Below are positions 1 to 6,081 of a stretch of DNA of 6,704 nucleotides, piece by piece (the stretch's first letter is position 1; each line of letters begins with the position of its first letter). The notes below the pieces were generated by a model. That model had not been told where the DNA came from. It was given only the letters and a program-made list of their open reading frames with translations, and ran no database searches. Origin of the DNA: Pseudomonadales bacterium. Its GTDB lineage: Bacteria; Pseudomonadota; Gammaproteobacteria; Pseudomonadales; Azotimanducaceae. The translations under genes and the position numbers were made by a program. The stretch is taken from contig JAPKEK010000123.1 of assembly GCA_028822125.1 (NCBI GenBank), positions 1 to 6,704 on the forward strand, given 5' to 3'.

Positions 1-226
1 CAGTACTGTTGAGAGTATTCAGTCCGGGTTGTATTGGTCTAATGTGGGCATGCTCAAGGAAATAGTTTCAAAAATAACAGAACAGGAATTTCCCTCCGAG
101 TTACCTCTCGTGGTGGGTACCGGCGGTTTTGTTCATCTTTTTGATCGTCAGAAGATCTTTGACCATGTTGTGGATGACTTAATCCTGGTGGGACTGCTGG
201 AAATCAACGGGTTGAACCCTCGATGA
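1..226 (+). CDS. coaX: Type III pantothenate kinase, C-terminal part (5' end outside window)
   Basis: Read from base 2, the frame gives about 74 residues to a TGA at 224-226. Type III pantothenate kinase phosphorylates pantothenate with ATP, the first committed step of coenzyme A synthesis, in the cytoplasm. The fragment begins STVESIQSGLYW, matching the late T-x-x-A/S-I-x-S-G helix of the CoaX fold. After a charged helix comes LVVGTGGF, matching the V-x-A/G-T-G-G strand and loop near the C-terminus. It ends DDLILVGLLEINGLN, like the L-x-L-x-G-L-x-x-I-x-E/N tail of the family. Nothing is known here of the catalytic N-terminal half. The stop is followed directly by the repeat-rich leader of the next gene, and no intrinsic terminator with a T-run is visible. 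The assignment rests on these C-terminal motifs only, but they are characteristic. Confidence 0.85.
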   Translation, partial: STVESIQSGLYWSNVGMLKEIVSKITEQEFPSELPLVVGTGGFVHLFDRQKIFDHVVDDLILVGLLEINGLNPR

Positions 227-243
227 TCAGGAATAATTAGGTT

Positions 244-369
244 CTAACTCGAAGTAGGTTGCGACAGATTGCATGAGTTTTGAAGTAAGGTGCAGCTGAT
301 CGAACGAGTTTTGAAGTAAGGTTGTAACTGATTGAATCAGCTTTGAAGTAGGATGCAAGATCATTACAC
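244..369 (+). repeat. Four-copy imperfect 31-32 bp direct tandem repeat
   Basis: Units lie at about 244-274, 275-305, 306-337 and 338-369. Each contains GAAGTA followed by an optional A and GG (starting at 251, 282, 313 and 345), then a variable stretch, then GAT about 10 bases later in units 1-3. Units 2 and 3 are closest and share GAGTTTTGAAGTAAGGT. The period is 31, 31 and 32 bp, close to three turns of B-DNA. It is not a multiple of three, so it is not a repeated peptide. The array ends just before the candidate structured leader of the amidohydrolase gene. Function is unknown; phased protein-binding sites or a slippage-derived array are both possible. Confidence 0.75.
328..340. promoter_or_regulatory. 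13-bp perfect palindrome, operator-like
   Basis: CTGATT-G-AATCAG is a perfect inverted repeat with a one-base centre. It spans the junction of repeat units 3 and 4 and sits two bases upstream of the candidate -35 hexamer at 343-348. That position would suit an activator or repressor dimer. The other repeat units do not keep the palindrome, so it may be chance. The binding protein is unknown. Confidence 0.3.
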
Positions 370-370
370 T
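343..370 (+). promoter_or_regulatory. Candidate sigma70-type promoter of the amidohydrolase gene
   Basis: TTGAAG at 343-348 (four of six matches to TTGACA) and TACACT at 365-370 (four of six to TATAAT) are separated by 16 bp. The -35 element lies inside the repeated core of unit 4. A start site would fall near 376-379, immediately before the conserved-looking GGGCAAACC block, so the transcript would begin at or close to the structured leader. This is a by-eye match with no experimental support. Confidence 0.4.
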
Positions 371-377
371 GTGAGTC

Positions 378-466
378 AGGGGCAAACCTACCTGAGGTGG
401 GAACCGAAACCGGTACCCGACGCTGATGCCGTAAAGGGCTGGAACTGTACGTAGGTAGGCGTATCT
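378..466 (+). ncRNA. Structured 5' leader, candidate variant of the cyclic-di-GMP-I (GEMM-I) riboswitch
   Basis: Three blocks resemble the Vibrio cholerae Vc2 cyclic-di-GMP-I aptamer and occur in the same order. CAGGGGCAAACC (377-388) compares with CAGGGCAAACC in Vc2. After a short hairpin comes GTGGGAACCGAAACC (397-411), compared with GTGGGACGCAAAGCC. A longer apical arm is followed by GTAGGTAG (451-458), which also occurs in Vc2. CCTAC (387-391) can pair with GTGGG (397-401), as in the aptamer's P2 stem. Differences are real: the GC of ACGC is swapped to CG, the GCC partner of GGC is not kept, and the P1 closing helix is not clear. An alternative fold pairs CCTACCT (387-393) with AGGTAGG (453-459) around a hairpin at 399-418. 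Ligand and regulatory effect are inferred, not shown. Confidence 0.35.
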
Positions 467-510
467 AATTTTCCTAACGCAAAAATTTTCAAACGAAAAA
501 GGGATTACCC

Positions 511-1680
511 ATGTTGTTGAGGAATGTAAAAATTTGGGATGGGGTCTCCGAAGAAATTTCCTCGGATTATGATGCGATCCTGATTGAAAGAGGCAGAATC
601 AAGCGACTCACCTCGGCAGATGAAAAAATCGCGACTGTCGCCAGTCGAGACTATCAAGGTGCTTTTGTCGTGCCAGGGCTCATTGACGCTCATATTCATC
701 TTTGTCTTGATCCGGCGGTCCAGGATCCCTTTGCCCACGGTAAAGTACCTGTTGAAACACAGCTCGAGCATATGGTTGACCGTGCTGGGCAGATGGTCAG
801 GGCTGGAATTACCTCTGCTCGTGATCTTGGTGGCGGCCGCTGGCTGGAACTGAAAATAAGAGATCGTATTAACAGGGGTGAAATCCAGGGCCCTCGACTT
901 CTGTGCGCAGGTCAGCCGATAACTTCAGTGCAGGGGCATTGCCACTTCTGGGGTGGAGAATGCTCAGACGTTGCGTCGGCTCAAACCGTGATTGATCGAC
1001 AGATTGAGGCCGGTGCAGACTTGATAAAAATTATGGCGACGGGTGGCAACATTACCCCAGGCAGTAGGCCGGTAGATGCTCAATTTGATGAGCCAACCAT
1101 GGTAGCCATTGTTGGCAAGGCAAAAGCAAAAGGATTTCTGGTGGCTGCACATTGCCATGGGGTAGATGGAATACATCATGCCGCTGTGGCCGGAGTCAGC
1201 ACCATCGAACATTGTTCCTGGGTAGGAGGCGATGGTTGGGGTGCTAACTATGATGAGGGTATTGCGGAGGTGATTGCCCAAAAGGGGATATGGGTATCGC
1301 CTACAGTTAATACCGGCTGGCGCCGGCACATAGGAAATGCGCGTACGGAGAAGGCGTTGAAAGAACGTTTTACGAAGATGCGACAAGCAGGATGCCGCTT
1401 GATTGCATCTACCGATGCGGGTATTCCAAACGTATGGCACCATCAGCTGAGCTCTGCAATGGAGGTTTTTGCGGTCGTTGCCGGATTAACCAATGCTGAG
1501 ACGCTTCGAGCTGCCACCAGTGATTGCGCAGATGCTGTTGGCTTGAAAGATGAAACGGGGAAGATTATTCCAGGCTTGTCTGCTGACCTGCTTTTGTGTG
1601 ATGGCGACCCTTTGCTCAACTTGGCTACCTTGCAGCAGCCCGTGGAAGTATTCAGCCAGGGTATTACACAACTAGGTTAA
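511..1680 (+). CDS. Metal-dependent amidohydrolase (imidazolonepropionase/prolidase-like, COG1228 type)
   Basis: A 389-residue cytoplasmic enzyme of the amidohydrolase superfamily, which hydrolyses amide or C-N bonds with one or two divalent metals in a TIM barrel. The N-terminus (about 1-55) and C-terminus (about 350-389) form the usual beta-sandwich. Metal-site residues are in order: HxH at His61/His63 (DAHIHL), a probable carbamylated Lys173 (DLIKIMATGG), His214/His216 (AAHCHG), His234 (IEHCSW) and Asp302 (STDAG). This Lys-containing pattern fits the HutI-related group that includes Xaa-Pro dipeptidase-like and other broad-specificity hydrolases. There is no signal peptide. The ATG is chosen because GGGA at 501-504 is a suitable Shine-Dalgarno sequence and the protein starts at the first sandwich strand. 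It has its own long leader and no operon partner. The substrate cannot be told from sequence. Confidence 0.9.
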   Translation: MLLRNVKIWDGVSEEISSDYDAILIERGRIKRLTSADEKIATVASRDYQGAFVVPGLIDAHIHLCLDPAVQDPFAHGKVPVETQLEHMVDRAGQMVRAGITSARDLGGGRWLELKIRDRINRGEIQGPRLLCAGQPITSVQGHCHFWGGECSDVASAQTVIDRQIEAGADLIKIMATGGNITPGSRPVDAQFDEPTMVAIVGKAKAKGFLVAAHCHGVDGIHHAAVAGVSTIEHCSWVGGDGWGANYDEGIAEVIAQKGIWVSPTVNTGWRRHIGNARTEKALKERFTKMRQAGCRLIASTDAGIPNVWHHQLSSAMEVFAVVAGLTNAETLRAATSDCADAVGLKDETGKIIPGLSADLLLCDGDPLLNLATLQQPVEVFSQGITQLG

Positions 1681-2113
1681 GGCCGGCAGGAAGCGGATTT
1701 GGTTCGTGAACAGACGTTTCCTATTGATAATAGAATCAGCAGATCAATAGGTCCAGATCTGCTGCTGACTTCTGGAATAAGCGGGCGGGCTAAACAGTAT
1801 ACTTTTGTTTATAGCCAGAGCCTTGAAACGAAAGAAAGCATCTTTCTGACCACCAGGGGGCCTAGATCTACTCGCTTATCTGTAATCATTGGATTGGGGA
1901 TTTGGATGTGAGGCCAAAGGGCAGGGCTGAGGAATTTCAGGCAAAGGTTTACTGGAAACCCCGTTTTTCGAAAACTGAAGCAGTTACCGTATGTTGCCTG
2001 GTGCTATCCGAAGTATAATCTGGCAGGTGTTGGTTATGCGTTCAGGCCGTTAAAGTTAATTGGAAACTGGCTTGGACAGAATTATCTGATTTAAATGGGG
2101 AAAAGGGTGAGCC
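1681..2113. other. 433-bp stretch without a convincing gene
   Basis: I find no RNA gene or mobile element here, and no frame with a good start and ribosome binding site. It contains an inverted repeat at 1737-1764 and a small hairpin AGAAAG-CAT-CTTTCT near 1830-1845. In the same frame as the upstream amidohydrolase, the sequence stays open from 1681 to a single TGA at 1909-1911, then open again to TAA at 2092-2094. The second half encodes a peptide ending IGNWLGQNYLI with no start codon. It may be the remnant of a decayed gene or simply chance. The leader of the DUF1499 gene occupies its right end. Confidence 0.5.
1737..1764. terminator. Inverted repeat downstream of the amidohydrolase gene, possible terminator
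   Basis: CAGCAGATC (1737-1745) and GATCTGCTG (1756-1764) form a perfect 9-bp stem with a 10-base loop, 56 bases after the amidohydrolase stop codon. No T-run follows on either strand, so it lacks half of a classical intrinsic terminator. It could instead stabilise the 3' end of the mRNA or be a protein-binding site. Confidence 0.3.
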
Positions 2114-2860
2114 ATGAATGAAAGTAAAACAAGCAGCAAAGTTCTGCTGTTAACGGCTGTCTGCATGGTGATCATCATGGTTTTCAGTCCGCTTAGTTAC
2201 CGGTTTGGGTGGGTGCCGTTGATTCCGTCTCTGGGCAGTCTGATGGTCGCTGTGCTCGGTTCCGCCCTGGTCTGGTTGTCTGGCCTGATAATGGTTTTTG
2301 CAGCGGTGCGTCAACAGCGAACCTCGGATCGTAAGCTTTTGCTTCTCTCTCTGGCTGTAGCAGCTATCCCCTTCGTTGTTATGATCCCGCAGCTGGTCAA
2401 GGTGGGGGATGTTCCCCCCATACATGATATAACCACCGACACGGTGGAGCCGCCTGAATTTAACCTGATGGTCAAACGTCGTGTTCATGCCATGAATGAC
2501 CTTGTCTATGGTGACGCCGATCACACAGCAGAGCAAATGGCGGAATTGCAGATGGAATTCTACCCGGATGTTCAGACTCTGGTCAGCGACCTGACGGCGA
2601 TAGAAGCCCAGACCAAAGCGCGAACCGTCCTGGAGGCTATGGGTCTGAATATTGTATCTGTGCGAAGCCATGGTCTGATTGAGGCAACGGCAACGACTTT
2701 CTGGTTTGGCTTTAAAGATGATGTGGTGGTTCGCATTCGCGAAGAAGGTTCCAAATCAATTGTTGATGTTCGGTCAGTGTCACGAGTGGGGCAGAGCGAT
2801 CTGGGCGTCAATGCTGCTCGTATAATAGATTTTCTGGAAGCGTTTGGGCATGGCGAGTAG
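2114..2860 (+). CDS. DUF1499 domain membrane protein
   Basis: A 248-residue protein with an N-terminal membrane part and a C-terminal DUF1499 domain of unknown biochemical role. Hydrophobic segments lie at about 9-27, 36-65 and 75-96, so two or three membrane helices are likely. The soluble domain spans about 100-245. Its hallmarks are PPIHDITTD (101-109), YPD (150-152), ATATTFWFGFKDD (191-203) and DVRSVSRVGQSDLGVNAAR (218-236), which match the conserved core and C-terminus of the family. With three helices the domain would be periplasmic; with two, cytoplasmic. The start is supported by AAGGGTGAG upstream at 2102-2110 and by the lysine/serine-rich first residues before the first helix. It faces gatB tail to tail and has no operon partner. 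Function is not known; DUF1499 proteins should not be given an enzyme name. Confidence 0.88.
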   Translation: MNESKTSSKVLLLTAVCMVIIMVFSPLSYRFGWVPLIPSLGSLMVAVLGSALVWLSGLIMVFAAVRQQRTSDRKLLLLSLAVAAIPFVVMIPQLVKVGDVPPIHDITTDTVEPPEFNLMVKRRVHAMNDLVYGDADHTAEQMAELQMEFYPDVQTLVSDLTAIEAQTKARTVLEAMGLNIVSVRSHGLIEATATTFWFGFKDDVVVRIREEGSKSIVDVRSVSRVGQSDLGVNAARIIDFLEAFGHGE

Positions 2861-2863
2861 CGC

Positions 2864-2885
2864 CTGGCCTTTTATCAAGGTCCAG
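2864..2885. terminator. Hairpin between the convergent DUF1499 and gatB genes
   Basis: CTGGCCTT (2864-2871) pairs with AAGG-T-CCAG (2877-2885), giving eight base pairs, one bulged T and a five-base loop TTATC. The stem begins three bases after the DUF1499 stop codon and ends one base before the gatB stop codon, filling the convergent gap. It could serve both transcripts, but neither strand has a clear T-run after it. Confidence 0.4.
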
Positions 2886-4340
2886 TCAGACGGCTTCCTG
2901 GAGCAGTCGCTTGATGATGCTATTAACCTCTTGAGGATTCGCCTTGCCTCGGGTCTGTTTCATGACCTGACCTACGAAAAACCCCATTAATTTATCCTTG
3001 CCGGATCGAAGTTGCTCCAGTTGCTTTGGGTTTGCCTTCAGGATATCGAGAATGAGGGGTTCGAGCGCTGATGGGTCGGATAACTGTTGCAGCTCATGCT
3101 GCTCAATATAGGTTGCTGCCGAAGTGGTTTCGCCCGTCCATAAAGCTGCGAATACGTCCTTGGCTATTTTACCGGAGATGGTCCCTGCCTGAATCAGGGC
3201 AACCAGGTCACCTAGCTGAACTGCAGAAACTGGCGAATCCGTAATACTGACAGCGTCTCTGTTCAGATGGCCGAGAAGTTCTACCTTTATCCAGTTCGCA
3301 GCAAGAATCGGATCCTGTGAATTTTGTATAGTGGCTTCAAAGTAGTCAGCAAGATTGCGGTCATTAGCTAATAAAGCAGCATCAATAGCAGCAAGGTTAA
3401 AATCCTCAATAAATCGCTGCTGCCTTTTTGTGGGTAATTCCGGCATTTCAGCTTTTATTTTTTCAATGGTTTGTTCGGTAATGATTACCGGTAGCAGGTC
3501 AGGCTCAGGAAAATAACGATAATCTGTTGCTGTCTCCTTGCTGCGCATGGGTCTTGTTTCATCTTTGCCGGAGTCGTAAAGACGCGTTTCCTGCGCTACG
3601 CTCCTGCCTGCTTCAAGTAGATCGATTTGGCGCACAGTCTCATAATAAATGGCGCGTTCCAGAAAACGGAACGAATTTAAATTCTTTGTTTCAGTCCTCA
3701 CTCCCAGGATGGCTGAATCTTCACGTCGAACTGAAACATTGGCATCGAATCGAAGGGATCCTTGGGACATGTCGCCATCGCATATATTCAGATAGGTGAC
3801 TAATTGATGTATTTTTCTGGCGTAGGCGACTGCTTCAAAAGCTGATTTAATATCCGGCTCAGAAACTATTTCTAAAAGGGGCGTGCCTGCGCGGTTAAGA
3901 TCTATACCAGTATATCGATCAAAAGCTTCGTGAAGCGACTTGCCAGCATCCTCTTCCAAGTGAGCCCTGGTAATTCGAATTCGTTTCACGGTGCTATCCT
4001 TTAGAAGAATATCAATGTGACCGCCAGATACAATGGGCAGGTCCATTTGCGTGATCTGGTATCCCTTGGGCAGGTCAGGATAGAAATAGTTTTTTCGATC
4101 AAAAGCCGAAACCCTGGCAATGTCTGCTGAAACACCCAGGCCAAACCGGATTGCCTTGGCGTAGACTGCCTCATTGACAACCGGTAGGACGCCAGGGAGT
4201 GCCAGGTCAACTGCACTGGCCTGGCTATTGGGTTCGCTGCCGAAAAGAGTGCTGGCGCCGGAAAATATTTTGCTTTTGGTATTTAGCTGGGCATGAATTT
4301 CCAGACCAATATCAATCTGCCATCCGGTGGGAATATTCAT
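2886..4340 (-). CDS. gatB: Aspartyl/glutamyl-tRNA amidotransferase subunit B
   Basis: GatB carries the kinase and transamidase site of GatCAB. It phosphorylates the side chain of Glu on tRNA-Gln or Asp on tRNA-Asn, then replaces phosphate with ammonia delivered from GatA. At 484 residues it is full length. Visible signatures are IGLEIHAQL (11-19), DRKNYFYPDLPKGYQITQ (81-98), HLEEDAGK (127-134), DLNRAGTPLLEIVSEPD (147-163), GDMSQGSLRFDANVSVR (189-205) and TETKNLNSFRFLERAI (216-231). The C-terminal YqeY-like tRNA-binding tail ends with GFFVGQVMKQTRGKANP (453-469). The CxxC pair found in some GatB proteins near residue 45 is absent (SAVDLALPG). Its ATG overlaps the gatA stop as ATGA. No clear Shine-Dalgarno sequence precedes it, so expression probably depends on coupling to gatA. 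Confidence 0.98.
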   Translation of the reverse strand: MNIPTGWQIDIGLEIHAQLNTKSKIFSGASTLFGSEPNSQASAVDLALPGVLPVVNEAVYAKAIRFGLGVSADIARVSAFDRKNYFYPDLPKGYQITQMDLPIVSGGHIDILLKDSTVKRIRITRAHLEEDAGKSLHEAFDRYTGIDLNRAGTPLLEIVSEPDIKSAFEAVAYARKIHQLVTYLNICDGDMSQGSLRFDANVSVRREDSAILGVRTETKNLNSFRFLERAIYYETVRQIDLLEAGRSVAQETRLYDSGKDETRPMRSKETATDYRYFPEPDLLPVIITEQTIEKIKAEMPELPTKRQQRFIEDFNLAAIDAALLANDRNLADYFEATIQNSQDPILAANWIKVELLGHLNRDAVSITDSPVSAVQLGDLVALIQAGTISGKIAKDVFAALWTGETTSAATYIEQHELQQLSDPSALEPLILDILKANPKQLEQLRSGKDKLMGFFVGQVMKQTRGKANPQEVNSIIKRLLQEAV

Positions 4341-5800
4341 GACAGGTTGTTCTGTGGTTGCTGCAGGTGCCAGTTAGTCTGTAGCTGAAACTGATGAGCC
4401 ACGCGGAGAAGTTTAGCTTCTTCCAGGTAGTTGCCAATGAGTTGCAGCCCGACAGGCATGCCTTTGCTAAAGCCCACAGGAATACTGATAGCAGGTACGC
4501 CGGCAAGGCTGGCGGCAATGGTATAAATGTCCTGGAGGTACATGGACACTGGGTCGTTTGTTTTTGCGCCCAATGGGAAAGCGGTTCCCGGAGCAGTGGG
4601 TCCAACGATGACATCCACCTGCTCGAATGCTGATACAAAATCGTTTTTGATCAGCCGCCTGAGTTGTTGCGCCTTGCGATAATAGGCATCGTAATACCCT
4701 GCACTGAGAGCAAAAGCGCCCACCATAATCCTTTTTTTCACTTCGCTGCCGAAGCCCTCGCTGCGTGATCTCTTGTAGAGGTCTTCCAGGTTCACAGGGT
4801 TTTTGCAGCGATAACCATATCTGACACCATCATAGCGGGATAAATTTGCAGAACATTCGGCCGGTGCGATGACATAATAAGCGCTGAGACTGAACTTGGT
4901 GTGAGGCAGTTCAATTTCTAAAACTTCGGCGCCCATCTGTGCGAGTTCTCTGATGCCATCCATAACCAGATTTTCGACTTCCGGGTCTAGACCTTGTTTG
5001 AAATAGTCAGAGCAGATACCGATTTTCAGCCCGGACAATGGCTCAGAGAGTGCAGCGGTAAACTTTGGCACTGCAAGATTCAGACTGGTTGAATCTTTAC
5101 TATCATGACCTGCCATGTGTTCTAGCAGAATGGCTGCATCTTCGGCAGTCCGTGTAAAGCATCCAGCCTGATCCAGGCTGGATGCAAAGGCAATCATTCC
5201 CCACCTTGATATTCGTCCGTAGGTTGGTTTCAGGCCGGTTAGTCCACACATGGATGCAGGCTGCCGAATGGAGCCTCCTGTGTCTGTTCCAGTGCTGGCT
5301 ACACACAAAGACGCAGCCAGGCTTGCAGCTGATCCGCCTGAAGATCCGCCGGGGACCTTTGTCTCGTCCCAGGGATTGTGAACCGGGCCAAAATAACTGG
5401 TCTCATTGGAGGAGCCCATGGCAAATTCATCCATGTTAGTCTTGCCCAGTGTTACAGAGCCTGCGTGGCGCAGTTTTTCAATGCAGGTCGACGTATAGGG
5501 TGCGATAAAGTCAGCTAATATCTTTGAACCTGCCGTGGTGCGGATATCTTCGATGCAGAAGATATCTTTATGGGCCATGGGTATGCCTGTCAGCATGGTC
5601 TGTTGTCCTTTCGCCAGCGCCAGATCAGCGGCTTTGGCTTCCTCTAAAGCGACTTCAGGCGTGATGGTAATAAAGCTATTGATCTGGTTGTCGTGTTCAG
5701 CAATTCTGTTGAGGAAGTGCTGGGTTAACTCTGCTGCGGAAATCGCCTTATCCGTCAGCAGCTTATGTAGTTCCGTGATGGTGGCGTTATTTAAGTTCAC
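4337..5800 (-). CDS. gatA: Aspartyl/glutamyl-tRNA amidotransferase subunit A (glutaminase)
   Basis: GatA is the amidase-signature subunit. It hydrolyses glutamine and passes the ammonia through a tunnel to the GatB site. The 487-residue protein has the complete Ser-cisSer-Lys triad: Lys78 in MAHKD, Ser153 in GGSSGGSAAS, and Ser177 in GTDTGGSIRQPAS. These agree with Lys79, Ser154 and Ser178 of the Staphylococcus aureus enzyme. TNMDEFAMGSSNE (121-133) and the C-terminal GVPAISIPVGF are also typical of GatA rather than other amidases. The start is GTG at 5800-5798, overlapping the gatC stop as GTGA, with GAAGG at 5808-5812 as a suitably placed Shine-Dalgarno sequence. It is the middle gene of the gatC-gatA-gatB operon. 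No key residue is missing and no frameshift is seen. Confidence 0.98.
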   Translation of the reverse strand: MNLNNATITELHKLLTDKAISAAELTQHFLNRIAEHDNQINSFITITPEVALEEAKAADLALAKGQQTMLTGIPMAHKDIFCIEDIRTTAGSKILADFIAPYTSTCIEKLRHAGSVTLGKTNMDEFAMGSSNETSYFGPVHNPWDETKVPGGSSGGSAASLAASLCVASTGTDTGGSIRQPASMCGLTGLKPTYGRISRWGMIAFASSLDQAGCFTRTAEDAAILLEHMAGHDSKDSTSLNLAVPKFTAALSEPLSGLKIGICSDYFKQGLDPEVENLVMDGIRELAQMGAEVLEIELPHTKFSLSAYYVIAPAECSANLSRYDGVRYGYRCKNPVNLEDLYKRSRSEGFGSEVKKRIMVGAFALSAGYYDAYYRKAQQLRRLIKNDFVSAFEQVDVIVGPTAPGTAFPLGAKTNDPVSMYLQDIYTIAASLAGVPAISIPVGFSKGMPVGLQLIGNYLEEAKLLRVAHQFQLQTNWHLQQPQNNLS

Positions 5801-6081
5801 TCTATAACCTTCGGTACCAGATAAAGCCCCTCTTCAAATAGCGGTGCTGCCTGACTGAACTTGGCTACCTGATTGACCTCGGTGACTTTATCCGAGCGCA
5901 ACAGTTGTTCAGCTTCAAGAGGATGGGCCAACGGTTTTACACCATCACATTCAGCTGTATTCATAATTGCGACAAGTTCGAGGACTTCATTGATTGCCTG
6001 CAGCGTGCTGTCCCGACTTTCTGGGTCCAGAGACAGCTGCGCTAAGTCGCCTAGGACGCCAAGCTCTTGATTAGTTATCAT
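5797..6081 (-). CDS. gatC: Aspartyl/glutamyl-tRNA amidotransferase subunit C
   Basis: GatC is the small subunit that wraps between GatA and GatB and stabilises the complex. The 94-residue length is normal for the family. Features seen are an N-terminal helical region with LGDLAQLSL (10-18), a loop with VKPLAHPLE (48-56), LRSDKV (61-66), and the C-terminal AAPLFEEGLYLVPKVIE (78-94), all characteristic of GatC. The ATG at 6081-6079 has only a weak upstream purine stretch. It is the first gene of the operon, and the next gene starts inside its stop codon. Transcription probably starts from the divergent region shared with mreB. Confidence 0.96.
   Translation of the reverse strand: MITNQELGVLGDLAQLSLDPESRDSTLQAINEVLELVAIMNTAECDGVKPLAHPLEAEQLLRSDKVTEVNQVAKFSQAAPLFEEGLYLVPKVIE

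Noticed and set aside
244..369. CRISPR-like array because of the 31-bp periodicity
   Set aside because: The well-kept core is only about 8-17 bases, the intervening bases are themselves partly similar between units, and no cas genes are present. It is a tandem repeat, not repeat-spacer alternation.
378..466. TPP, cobalamin, glycine or guanidine riboswitch
   Set aside because: The signature blocks of these classes that I know are not present; only the GEMM-I-like blocks appear in the proper order.
964..1443. A 159-codon open frame on the minus strand within the amidohydrolase gene
   Set aside because: It lies wholly opposite a gene with intact family motifs, and its translation has no recognisable domain; it is a shadow frame.
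1699..1911. A separate small gene of 70 codons starting at TTG
   Set aside because: TTG start without a good ribosome-binding site, no recognisable similarity, and no compositional support. It is mentioned only as part of a possible gene remnant.
2150..2671. A 173-codon open frame on the minus strand opposite the DUF1499 gene
   Set aside because: Its product is rich in His, Arg and Gln with no domain, while the plus-strand frame has clear DUF1499 motifs and membrane helices.
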